NCBI RefSeq assembly: GCF_001274785.1
Contig: NZ_LHPI01000005.1
Coordinates: 18,460 to 82,459, forward strand
Reading direction: 5' to 3'
DNA length: 64,000 nt
Source of the DNA: Vibrio hepatarius
GTDB lineage: Bacteria; Pseudomonadota; Gammaproteobacteria; Enterobacterales; Vibrionaceae
This document shows positions 9,655-18,900 of this stretch, piece after piece. Position 1 is the stretch's first letter, and the number at the start of each line of letters is the position of its first letter. The notes beneath the pieces were generated by a model that worked only from the letters and a program-made list of their open reading frames with translations, was not told the DNA's origin and searched no databases. Position numbers and translations under genes: made by a program.

Positions 9655-11649
9655 ATGAAATGCCGTTCAAAATTGTCGCTGATTGCTGCTAGCCTATGGC
9701 TAGCAGCTTCTTCAGCTCACGCTCTTGAAGCAAAGATAAGTCTTGATGACTTACCGACTCTAACCCCAGAAGCACAGCATGCGACAGCAAGTAAACGTGT
9801 CACGTCTTTCTTCAGAACCTCTCATTACAAACACTTCGTCTTAGATGATCAGTTGTCTCAAGCCATGTTCGAGCGTTACGTCGAGATGCTTGATTACAGC
9901 CGTAATGTGTTTACCCAGCAAGATATCGACTCATTCGCCAAATCGGCTGTTCAACTAGATGATCAGTTAAAGTCTGGCAAGAACGATATTGCTTTCGATA
10001 TTTACAACCTATCAATGAAGCGCCGTTACGAGCGTTTCCAATACGCATTATCTTTGCTTGATAAAGAAATGACGTTTGATACGGATGAAAGTATTGAACT
10101 AGATCGCAGTGAAGCCGCTTGGCCGAAGAACGACGCGGAACTGGATGAGCTTTGGCGTAAGCGAGTTAAGTACGATGCACTTAACTTGAAAATGACGGGC
10201 AAAGACTGGAAAGAAATCAAAGAGATCTTAGGTAAACGTTACAACAATGCGTTGAAACGTCTGAGTCAGGCGCGCAACGAAGATGCGTTCCAGCTCTACA
10301 TGAACGCCTTCGCTCGCGAGATTGACCCACATACCAGTTACTTGTCGCCAAGAAGCGCTGACCAATTCCAGACAGAAATGAACCTGTCATTAGAAGGGAT
10401 CGGCGCGGTGCTGCAAATGACCGAAGATTACACCGTGATTCGCTCACTGGTCGCTGGTGGTCCTGCGTCTAAAAGCAAGCAGTTGTCTGAAGGCGACCGC
10501 ATTATTGGCGTAGGTCAAGATGGCGCAGAGATCGTTGATGTTATTGGCTGGCGTTTAGATGACGTTGTTCAGCTTATCAAAGGTCCAAAAGGAACAAAGG
10601 TTTACCTGCAAATCCTACCGGAAGGTAACGATAGTAAAGCAGAAGTGATCACCATTGTTCGTGACAAGATTCGCTTGGAAGACCGAGCGGTTAAGTCTGA
10701 GATCATTGAGAAAGACGGCAAGAAGATCGGCGTTTTAGAAGTTCCTAGCTTCTACGTAGGATTAGCTCGCGATACAGATAAGCTGATCACCGAGCTTAAG
10801 CAAAAGGGTGTGGACGGCATTATTGTTGACTTGCGCAACAATGGCGGTGGTGCACTAACTGAAGCGACGGCGTTGTCTGGTCTGTTTATTACCAGTGGCC
10901 CTGTGGTTCAAGTGCGCGACAGTTATGGCCGAGTGCGTGTTAATGCCGATACAGACGGTGAAATCAGTTACTCTGGTCCGCTAACTGTGCTGGTTAACCG
11001 TTACAGTGCATCAGCATCTGAAATCTTTGCGGCAGCAATGCAAGATTACGGTCGCGGGATCATCTTGGGTGAGAACTCATTTGGTAAAGGTACGGTTCAA
11101 CAACACCGAGCGTTGAGCAAAATTTACGATTTGTTCGACAAGCCTTTAGGTTATGTTCAGTACACCATCCAGAAGTTCTACCGAATCGATGGTGGTAGTA
11201 CGCAGAATAAAGGTGTGGCTCCGGACATCGCTTTCCCAACAGCGGTTGACCCAAGTGAAACGGGTGAGAGCGTTGAAGATAACGCACTGCCGTGGGATAG
11301 TATCGAACCTGCGAAATATGACGTGTTACAGCGTAACAAAGAGTTGATTGCAAAACTCGATGCTCAACACCAAGCTCGTATCGCGAATGACTTGGAATTC
11401 AAGTTGATTGCTGATGATATCGAACGATACAAGGCAGAAAAAGATAACAACTTGCTGTCTTTGAACGAGAAAACGCGTAAAGCTGAAAACGACAAAGCAG
11501 ACCAAGAGCGCTTAGACCGTATTAACTTACGTCAAAAAGCGCAGGGTGCTGCTGAGTTTAAGTCTTTGGATGATGTGCCAAAAGACTACGAAGCACCAGA
11601 TGTGTATCTTGATGAAGCCGTGGCGATAACGGTGGATATGATTCAATAA
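9655..11649 (+). CDS. prc: Tail-specific periplasmic protease Prc
   Basis: Prc (Tsp) cleaves proteins with non-polar C-terminal tails in the periplasm and matures or degrades envelope proteins, including peptidoglycan hydrolases. The 664-residue chain begins with a signal peptide ending near AHA (residue 23). It has an N-terminal helical region, a PDZ domain (about 225-320) and an S41 domain with the Ser-Lys dyad Ser453 (in SASASEIF) and Lys478 (in SFGKGT), 25 apart as in E. coli. The C-terminal extension (about 550-664) is rich in charged residues. A strong terminator follows. Confidence 0.96.
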   Translation: MKCRSKLSLIAASLWLAASSAHALEAKISLDDLPTLTPEAQHATASKRVTSFFRTSHYKHFVLDDQLSQAMFERYVEMLDYSRNVFTQQDIDSFAKSAVQLDDQLKSGKNDIAFDIYNLSMKRRYERFQYALSLLDKEMTFDTDESIELDRSEAAWPKNDAELDELWRKRVKYDALNLKMTGKDWKEIKEILGKRYNNALKRLSQARNEDAFQLYMNAFAREIDPHTSYLSPRSADQFQTEMNLSLEGIGAVLQMTEDYTVIRSLVAGGPASKSKQLSEGDRIIGVGQDGAEIVDVIGWRLDDVVQLIKGPKGTKVYLQILPEGNDSKAEVITIVRDKIRLEDRAVKSEIIEKDGKKIGVLEVPSFYVGLARDTDKLITELKQKGVDGIIVDLRNNGGGALTEATALSGLFITSGPVVQVRDSYGRVRVNADTDGEISYSGPLTVLVNRYSASASEIFAAAMQDYGRGIILGENSFGKGTVQQHRALSKIYDLFDKPLGYVQYTIQKFYRIDGGSTQNKGVAPDIAFPTAVDPSETGESVEDNALPWDSIEPAKYDVLQRNKELIAKLDAQHQARIANDLEFKLIADDIERYKAEKDNNLLSLNEKTRKAENDKADQERLDRINLRQKAQGAAEFKSLDDVPKDYEAPDVYLDEAVAITVDMIQ

Positions 11650-11663
11650 TCATCAAGTCAGAC

Positions 11664-11694
11664 AAAAAGCGAGCTAGATTAGCTCGCTTTTTTT
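11664..11694 (+). terminator. Terminator after prc
   Basis: Stem AGCGAGCTA / TAGCTCGCT with a 3-base loop, followed by seven T residues. Confidence 0.9.
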
Positions 11695-11708
11695 ATGCCA
11701 ATAATTAA

Positions 11709-11724
11709 TGTGATTTAGATCGAA
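11709..11724. promoter_or_regulatory. CRP-like site (weak)
   Basis: TGTGATTTAGATCGAA resembles the CRP consensus TGTGA-N6-TCACA, with a perfect left half and three of five bases in the right half. It lies 58 bases before the start of the 11782 gene. No convincing -10/-35 pair was identified with it. Confidence 0.3.
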
Positions 11725-11781
11725 ATTTTAGCTAAATCGTATGACAGAGCCTAAGCTTAGAAAAAGAGTGAGGGGCATGTT

Positions 11782-12444
11782 ATGAGATGGATTGGATTAA
11801 TTTGCATCATTTTTAGTATATCTGCGTCTAGTGAGCCGGTACGGGATAACTCGGACTTAACCCAGTTCGACCAACCATTTCTGCTGGGGGATTGGTATTT
11901 GATCAACCCAAACCCAGAAGCGTCCCAAGAAAACTTTCTGGCGATAAAGCTCTCTTTAAATTCCAACTACAGTTTTAATATCGACATCCAGAAAAAAGAC
12001 TATTCCGTCGACCACTGGGATGGTGAATACAACGCTAGCGACAATACCTTGATTCTGGGATTGAACACATCAGAGCCGCAAGTCTATCAATACTCTGCCA
12101 ATCACCACTTGCTTAACCTCAATGGTGTCACCTTCACTAAAGCGCTATCCAACTCTCTGGCTGGATTTTGGTCAAGCCAACACTTAGCGGGTGACGACCT
12201 GATGGCGAGTGACGTCCATAAAATGGATCTCGTGTTACAACCCGACTTTCTGTTTACCTTCCGAGTCAGAAATCAAAATGGCGCAGAAGCGGTGCACAGT
12301 GGCGTTTATTACACCGAGGGCAACCAACTTGTGTTGATGTACGAAAACGGTGAGCATGAAACTCGATATACGCTCAACCGAGACACGTTGACCTTAGGTG
12401 AAGAAGAAGGCGGTATGTACGCAGTCCTAAATAGAATCCGCTAA
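11782..12444 (+). CDS. Unrecognised exported protein, 220 aa
   Basis: I do not recognise this protein. Residues 1-17 are a short hydrophobic signal-like stretch (MRWIGLICIIFSISASS). The remainder is polar and beta-rich with no cysteines, and may hold two related beta-domains: one containing GDWYLINPNPEAS (about 34-120), the other starting at LAGFWSSQHLAGDD (about 126-220). The 'GxW..' beginning of each half suggests a lipocalin-like or DUF-type beta sandwich, but this is only an impression. A GAGGGG ribosome binding site precedes the ATG. It is monocistronic, between terminators. Confidence 0.7.
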   Translation: MRWIGLICIIFSISASSEPVRDNSDLTQFDQPFLLGDWYLINPNPEASQENFLAIKLSLNSNYSFNIDIQKKDYSVDHWDGEYNASDNTLILGLNTSEPQVYQYSANHHLLNLNGVTFTKALSNSLAGFWSSQHLAGDDLMASDVHKMDLVLQPDFLFTFRVRNQNGAEAVHSGVYYTEGNQLVLMYENGEHETRYTLNRDTLTLGEEEGGMYAVLNRIR

Positions 12445-12531
12445 CACACAATTACTCAGTAGATTGTTAATGAGATTTTTGCTTCTTTAATAGTCAGATT
12501 GTTTGGTGTAGAGACAAGAATCAGAGAAAAA

Positions 12532-12563
12532 ACGAGGTATTTGTTTTTAATGCCTCGTTTTTT
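12532..12563 (+). terminator. Terminator after the 11782 gene
   Basis: ACGAGGTAT / ATGCCTCGT (one G-T pair) followed by seven T residues, about 90 bases past the stop. The rest of the 12445-12792 gap is a leader of about 230 bases before pepN in which I see no other clear feature. Confidence 0.8.
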
Positions 12564-12792
12564 TATTTGTGGAGTTGTAAGCTAGTAGCCAATTTTCGGG
12601 CTATTTTTCTAGTGAACAAAGCATAACTGCTGATCTAGAACAGGCAATGGCTCGATTCAAACAGCATTAATAAAACGAACTCCTGGTCAACGTGACAGTA
12701 CGGGAGCGTTTGTGCTCAAGCACACTATTAGTGATGCTCAGGTTTGATGCATCGACGTGCATTACTCACCACTCAGTCAGAAGGATTTAGAC

Positions 12793-15399
12793 ATGGCTCA
12801 GACTCCTCAAGCCAAATATCGTAAAGATTATCAATCACCATCTCACACTATTACCGACCTAGACTTAACTTTCGACCTGTTTGATAACGAGACCATCGTG
12901 ACAGCGGTTTCACAAGTTAAGCAGCTAAAAGACTCAAACACGCTACAGCTAGATGGAGAAAGTCTTAAGCTGGTTAGCGTAACCGTGAATGGTGAAGCTT
13001 GGACTCAATACCAAGAAACCGAGGGTATGCTTGAACTCAACAATCTTCCGCAAGAGTTTGAGTTGGTAATCGTGACTGAAATTGACCCAGAAGCGAACAC
13101 CGCACTGGAAGGTCTATATAAGTCGGGTGGTGCATTCTGTACTCAGTGTGAAGCAGAAGGTTTCCGCCGCATTACTTACTATCTGGATCGCCCAGATGTC
13201 TTAGCAAAATACACCACCAAAGTGATCGCCGATAAAGCAGCGTATCCGTTCTTGCTAAGTAACGGTAACCGTGTTGCGCAAGGCGATCTAGAAGGCGGTC
13301 GTCACTGGGTACAGTGGCAAGACCCGCATCCAAAACCTGCTTACCTATTCGCGCTGGTTGCCGGTGATTTCGATGTGCTGCGTGACCACTATGTGACTAA
13401 ATCTGGTCGCAACGTTGAGCTTGAAATTTTTGTCGATAAAGGCAATTTAGACCGCGCACCGCATGCGATGACGTCTTTGATTAACTCAATGAAGTGGGAC
13501 GAAGAACGCTTCGGTTTAGAGTATGACCTAGATATCTACATGATTGTTGCCGTTGATTTCTTCAACATGGGGGCGATGGAGAATAAAGGTTTGAACATCT
13601 TTAACTCTAAATTCGTACTGGCAAACGAGCAGACAGCAACCGATACCGATTACTTAGGTATTGAAGCGGTTATCGGCCATGAATACTTTCACAACTGGAC
13701 GGGCAACCGAGTGACGTGCCGTGACTGGTTCCAACTAAGTTTGAAAGAAGGTCTAACGGTATTCCGTGACCAAGAATTCTCTTCAGATCTTGGTTCGCGC
13801 GCAGTTAACCGAATCAACAATGTTCGCATTATTCGCGGTCCTCAGTTTGCTGAAGATGCCAGCCCAATGTCACACCCAATTCGCCCAGAAAAAGTAATAG
13901 AAATGAATAACTTCTACACTTTGACTGTGTACGAAAAAGGAAGTGAAGTGATCCGTATGATGCATACTTTGCTTGGGGAGGAAGGCTTCCAAAAAGGCAT
14001 GAAGTTGTATTTTGAGCGCCATGACGGTACGGCGGCAACCTGTGAAGATTTTGTCGCTGCAATGGAAGATGCAAGTGGCGTCGACCTAAAACAATTCCGT
14101 CTTTGGTACAGCCAATCGGGTACACCTACGGTGAAAGTCAGCAGTGAGTTCAATGCCGACAAGCAAACTTACTCGTTAACGGTAGAGCAATCAACCGAAC
14201 CAACTCACGATCAGAAAGACAAACAACCGCTGCATATTCCATTCGACGTTGAGTTGTACGCAGCAAATGGTGATGTGATTGAGTTACGCTGTAACGGGAG
14301 GGCGGTCGGCAATGTACTGGATGTGACCGAAGCGAAGCAAACCTTTGTGTTCGAAAACGTTGCTGAGCAGCCAATTCCTTCATTGCTGCGTGAGTTCTCT
14401 GCGCCAGTTGTATTGGAATACAACTACAGTGATGAAGAACTGGTGTTCCTGATGGTTCACGCGCGCAATGAGTTTGCTCGTTGGGATGCTGGACAAATGC
14501 TGTTGGCGAAATACATTCGCAGCAACGTAACACGCGTTCAAAGTGGACAAGATGTTGAGTTGCCTGCAGCGGTTGTCGATGCGTTCCGTGGTGTATTGCT
14601 ATCACAAGATCTTGAACCAGCGTTTATCGCAGAGATGCTGGCACTACCAAGCCACAATGAAGTGTCTGGTTGGTACAAACAAGTGGATGTGGACGCGGTT
14701 GCTAACGTATTGAAAGCGATCAAAGTTCAATTAGCGAACGAGTTAATCGACGAGTTTAGCGCGATTTACCATAGCTTAAAGCAAGATGCTTACACCATTG
14801 AGCACGCGGCAATTGGTCAACGTTCTCTGCGTAATACCGCTTTGGCTTACCTTGCACACACCGAACTGGGTAATGAGTTGGCAGAAAAGCAGTACGCTGA
14901 CGCAAACAACATGACAGACACCATTGCGGCGATGAGCGCGGCCAATAGTGCGCAGCTTGCCTGCCGTGAAGCATTGATGGCTAGTTACAGCGAACAGTGG
15001 AAACATGATGGCTTGGTGATGGATAAGTGGTTTGCGCTGCAAGGCACAAATCCAGCAGAAAACGTATTGCAAGTGATCAAAGCGACCATGGAACACGAAG
15101 CGTTTAGTCTCAAGAATCCAAACCGAACTCGCAGTTTGATTGGTTCATTCCTCAATATGAACCCAGTGCGTTTCCACGCGAAGTCGGGTGAAGGTTACAA
15201 GTTCGCGGGTGACATTCTACGCGAGCTTAATAGCAGCAACCCGCAAGTGGCATCACGATTGATTGACCCTCTGCTTAAGTTCCGCAAATACGATGAAGAG
15301 CGTCAAGCTCTAATCAAAGCTGAGCTAGAAGCACTGAAGTCAATGGATAACTTGGCTAAAGACTTGTTCGAGAAAGTGACTAAAGCTCTCGAAGCTTAA
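12793..15399 (+). CDS. pepN: Aminopeptidase N
   Basis: Zinc metallo-aminopeptidase (M1 family) that removes N-terminal residues from peptides in the cytoplasm. The 868-residue protein has the substrate-binding motif GAMEN (about 260), the zinc motif HEYFH (296-300) and the third ligand Glu about 19 residues later (LKEGLTVFRDQEF), followed by the helical C-terminal domain. I chose the ATG at 12793 (MAQTPQAKYRKDYQSP), which matches the family N-terminus; an upstream in-frame ATG at 12757 would add 12 residues. AAGGA lies 7 bases before the chosen start. Confidence 0.97.
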   Translation: MAQTPQAKYRKDYQSPSHTITDLDLTFDLFDNETIVTAVSQVKQLKDSNTLQLDGESLKLVSVTVNGEAWTQYQETEGMLELNNLPQEFELVIVTEIDPEANTALEGLYKSGGAFCTQCEAEGFRRITYYLDRPDVLAKYTTKVIADKAAYPFLLSNGNRVAQGDLEGGRHWVQWQDPHPKPAYLFALVAGDFDVLRDHYVTKSGRNVELEIFVDKGNLDRAPHAMTSLINSMKWDEERFGLEYDLDIYMIVAVDFFNMGAMENKGLNIFNSKFVLANEQTATDTDYLGIEAVIGHEYFHNWTGNRVTCRDWFQLSLKEGLTVFRDQEFSSDLGSRAVNRINNVRIIRGPQFAEDASPMSHPIRPEKVIEMNNFYTLTVYEKGSEVIRMMHTLLGEEGFQKGMKLYFERHDGTAATCEDFVAAMEDASGVDLKQFRLWYSQSGTPTVKVSSEFNADKQTYSLTVEQSTEPTHDQKDKQPLHIPFDVELYAANGDVIELRCNGRAVGNVLDVTEAKQTFVFENVAEQPIPSLLREFSAPVVLEYNYSDEELVFLMVHARNEFARWDAGQMLLAKYIRSNVTRVQSGQDVELPAAVVDAFRGVLLSQDLEPAFIAEMLALPSHNEVSGWYKQVDVDAVANVLKAIKVQLANELIDEFSAIYHSLKQDAYTIEHAAIGQRSLRNTALAYLAHTELGNELAEKQYADANNMTDTIAAMSAANSAQLACREALMASYSEQWKHDGLVMDKWFALQGTNPAENVLQVIKATMEHEAFSLKNPNRTRSLIGSFLNMNPVRFHAKSGEGYKFAGDILRELNSSNPQVASRLIDPLLKFRKYDEERQALIKAELEALKSMDNLAKDLFEKVTKALEA

Positions 15400-15412
15400 G
15401 TCGACAGAAATG

Positions 15413-15442
15413 AAAAATAGCACCTCAGGGTGCTATTTTTTT
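15413..15442 (+). terminator. Terminator after pepN
   Basis: AATAGCACC / GGGTGCTATT with a 3-base loop and seven T residues. Confidence 0.9.
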
Positions 15443-15510
15443 ATTGGCAACCTGTGATGAAATAGGTATCTGAAAACAAGAGACATGTACTTCAAGCGGA
15501 AGTTAAAAGG

Positions 15511-15530
15511 TACTGTATATTTAAACAGTA
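15511..15530. promoter_or_regulatory. LexA (SOS) box
   Basis: TACTGTATATTTAAACAGTA contains the obligatory CTGT-N8-ACAG core and matches 18 of 20 positions of the gammaproteobacterial LexA consensus. It lies 46 bases upstream of the DUF2835 start, with no other gene between, and beyond the pepN terminator. Confidence 0.85.
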
Positions 15531-15575
15531 TTTTTTGTTGCTTCGCTAAAAACGCTACTTTTTTAAACAACTAGA

Positions 15576-15794
15576 ATGAATTATTACTATTTCTCGCTCA
15601 ACATCTCATATCAAACTTTTCTTTCGCACTATAATGGTGCGGCTAGTAACGTTCTTGTAAATACAGACAATGGATTGCGCCTTCAGTTGCCCGCATCCAG
15701 ATTCAGACCATTCTTGAGCCAAATTGGCGTAAAAGGCCGTTTTCGCTTAACAACTGACCATAATAATAAGTTTATAAAGTTAGAAGTTCTGTGA
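15576..15794 (+). CDS. DUF2835 family small protein
   Basis: A 72-residue protein matching the DUF2835 family, found in marine gammaproteobacteria. It is a small beta-rich domain (YYYFSLNISYQTFLSHYNG... LRLQLPASRFRPFLSQIGVKGRF) without signal peptide or membrane segment; the biochemical function is unknown. The LexA box upstream suggests DNA-damage induction. The ribosome binding site is weak. It is monocistronic between pepN and gdh. Confidence 0.85.
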   Translation: MNYYYFSLNISYQTFLSHYNGAASNVLVNTDNGLRLQLPASRFRPFLSQIGVKGRFRLTTDHNNKFIKLEVL

Positions 15795-15982
15795 GAAACT
15801 AATTTTATAGAAGTTTAAATAGAACCTTAGTCACATTATCAAACATTTCACCTCATACCACTCCCAAAACAATTAACTATTTGTCAATAAAGCTTTTACA
15901 ATAACCCTGCATTACCCGTGTTAAGCACTATGCTTACGACATCCCCTACAAATACATAATATTCTAATAGTGGAGTGTGAAT

Positions 15983-18900
15983 ATGACCGCGCGTGAAACA
16001 TTGATGCCGGTTCTTCTTGAAAAAGTGTACAAGCTTATTCAAGACAAACTCGAGCTTGCTCATCAACCTTTAGTCACTCAACTTGCTCAGCATTTATTTA
16101 GCAATATCTCACAAGATGACTTAATCGAACGTAACGAATCTGACCTTTATGGCGCTGTTGTTAGCCTTTGGCACCACATCAGTGAAAAGAGTGCAGAGGA
16201 TGTTTCTGTTCGAGTCTTTAACCCTACCGTTAGCCGTCAAGGCTGGCAGTCCACACACACTATTGTTGAAATCGTAGTTCCGGACAGTCCGTTCCTGGTT
16301 GACTCGATTAAAATGGCACTTAGCCGTTTGGACTTGGCATCTCACTTGATGCTACATGGTCCAACACAAATTGCTCGTTCTTCAACTGGTGAGATCTCTG
16401 GCATTAACCAGGGTGAGGGTGCGTTACAGTCACTGTTCCATATTGAAGTTGACCGTTTGAGCGACAAAGCTGCGATGAGTTCATTAAAAGAAGAACTGCT
16501 AAGCATTCTGAAAGATACTCGTCTAGTCGTACAAGATTGGCAGCCGATGGTTAAAAAACTTGAAGCGGTAACCAATCAAGTAGAAGCACAGCAAGGCAAA
16601 GTAGAAGTGGAGCGTGATCGTTATGAAGAAACGATCAATTTCCTGCGTTGGTTAGGCCAACACAACTTTACCTTTATGGGCTACAAAGAATTCGATCTTG
16701 TTTCTGTCGATGGCGATACTGAACTTCGTCCAACCGAAGAGGCAGGTCTTGGTCTGTTCTCAGACCCATCTCGCGTTCGTGCAGTTAAGTTGTCTGAGTT
16801 CCCAGACTCTGCGCGCCTAGAAGCGAAGAAACCATTCCTACTGAATATGACCAAAGGCAACGTGCCTTCGCGTATTCACCGTCCGGCGTACACGGACTAT
16901 GTTGGTATCAAGAAGTTTGATGCCAAAGGCAAAGTTATTGGTGAACACCGCTTCACTGGTCTTTACACTTCTGCAGTGTACAACCAGAGCGTGGCAGGTA
17001 TTCCACTGATTCGTGAAAAAGTGCAACGTATTCTAAAAGCGAGCGGCTACCGTGAAGGTTCTTACTCGTACAAAGCACTACACAATATTTTAGAAAACTA
17101 CCCGCGTGATGAGCTGCTGCAAGCAAAAGAAGAAGAGTTGCTTGAAGTTGGTATGGGCGTGGTACAAATGCAAGATCGCGATCTGCTGCGTTTGTTCGTT
17201 CGTCGTGATCCTTACGGTCGTTTCTTTAGCTGCATGGTGTACGTGACTAAAGATCGTTACAACACCGAGTTGCGCCGTCAAACACAACGTATTCTCAAGC
17301 AGTACTTTGGCTGCGATAAGGAAGTAGAGTTTACGACATACTTCTCTGAAAGCCCGCTTGCAAGAACACACTATATTGTTCGTGTTGATAACAACAACAT
17401 CGACGTAGACGTAAAAACGATTGAGCAAAATTTAATGGAAGCATCTTCAACTTGGGATGATCGCCTGTCTGATGCGATCGTAGCAAACTTTGGTGAAAGT
17501 AAAGGTCTGCCTTTCTCGAAAGAGTACATGCGTGCATTCCCGCGCTCGTACAAAGAAGATGTGATGCCGGGTTCTGCGGTTGACGACATTCAGCGTTTAG
17601 AAGCGCTGAGCGATGATAACAAGCTAGGCATGCTGTTCTACCGCCCACAAGAGTTAGGCGCGGATTCAAAAGCAGTACGTTTGAAGCTTTACCATCGCGA
17701 CGAGCCAATCCATCTATCTGATGTGATGCCAATGTTGGAAAACCTTGGCCTGCGCGTTATCGGTGAGTCTCCTTACGAAGTACGCAAAGCAAACGGCCAA
17801 GTGTACTGGATCCTTGATTTCTCGATGCTGCATAAGAGCGATAAAACCGTGGATCTTCGTGAAGCTCGCGATCGTTTCCAACAGGCATTCGCTGCGATCT
17901 GGGAAGGTGAGCTAGAAAGCGATGGCTTCAACCGATTGCTACTTGGTGCGTCATTGACTGGCCGTGAAATCTCGATTCTACGTGCGTACGCTCGTTACAT
18001 GCGTCAGGTCGGTTTCCCATTCAGTCAACAATACATTGAAGATACGTTAAGTCACTACCCAGATTTGGCGAAAGGCTTAGTAGACCTATTCGTGAAACGC
18101 TTTGATCCAAAATTCAAAGGTAGCGAAAAAGGCCAAAACGATCTTATCAAGAAGATTACTGAGCAGTTGGACCACGTAGAAAGCTTGGATGATGACCGTA
18201 TCATTCGTCGCTACATGGACATGATCACGGCGACATTGCGTACTAACTACTACCAGTTGGATGAGAACAAACAGCCGAAACCTTGGTTGTCTCTCAAGAT
18301 GAAACCAAGCGATATTCCAGAGATTCCACAACCAGTACCTGCGTTTGAGATCTTTGTTTACGCACCAGATATCGAAGGTGTTCACCTTCGTGGCGGTAAA
18401 GTTGCACGTGGTGGTCTACGTTGGTCGGATCGTCAAGAAGACTTCCGTACCGAAGTTCTTGGTCTGGTGAAAGCGCAACAAGTTAAGAACACGGTAATCG
18501 TACCTGTTGGTGCGAAAGGTGGCTTCGTTTGTAAACGTCAACACACCATGAATGGCCGCGACGAAATCTTTGCTGAAGGTCAACGTTGTTACAAACGGTT
18601 TATCCGTGCATTGCTTGATGTGTCAGATAACATTATTGAAGGTGAAGTTGTACCACCGAAGAGCGTTGTTCGTCATGACGAAGACGACCCATATTTGGTT
18701 GTTGCAGCAGATAAAGGTACAGCGACATTCTCGGATCTTGCGAACTCTGTATCGGCAGAATACAACTTCTGGCTTGGTGACGCGTTTGCGTCTGGTGGCT
18801 CAAACGGCTACGACCACAAAGCAATGGGTATCACTGCGAAAGGTGGTTGGGAATCAGTGAAACGTCATTTCCGTGAAATGGGCATTGACTGTCAAACTAC

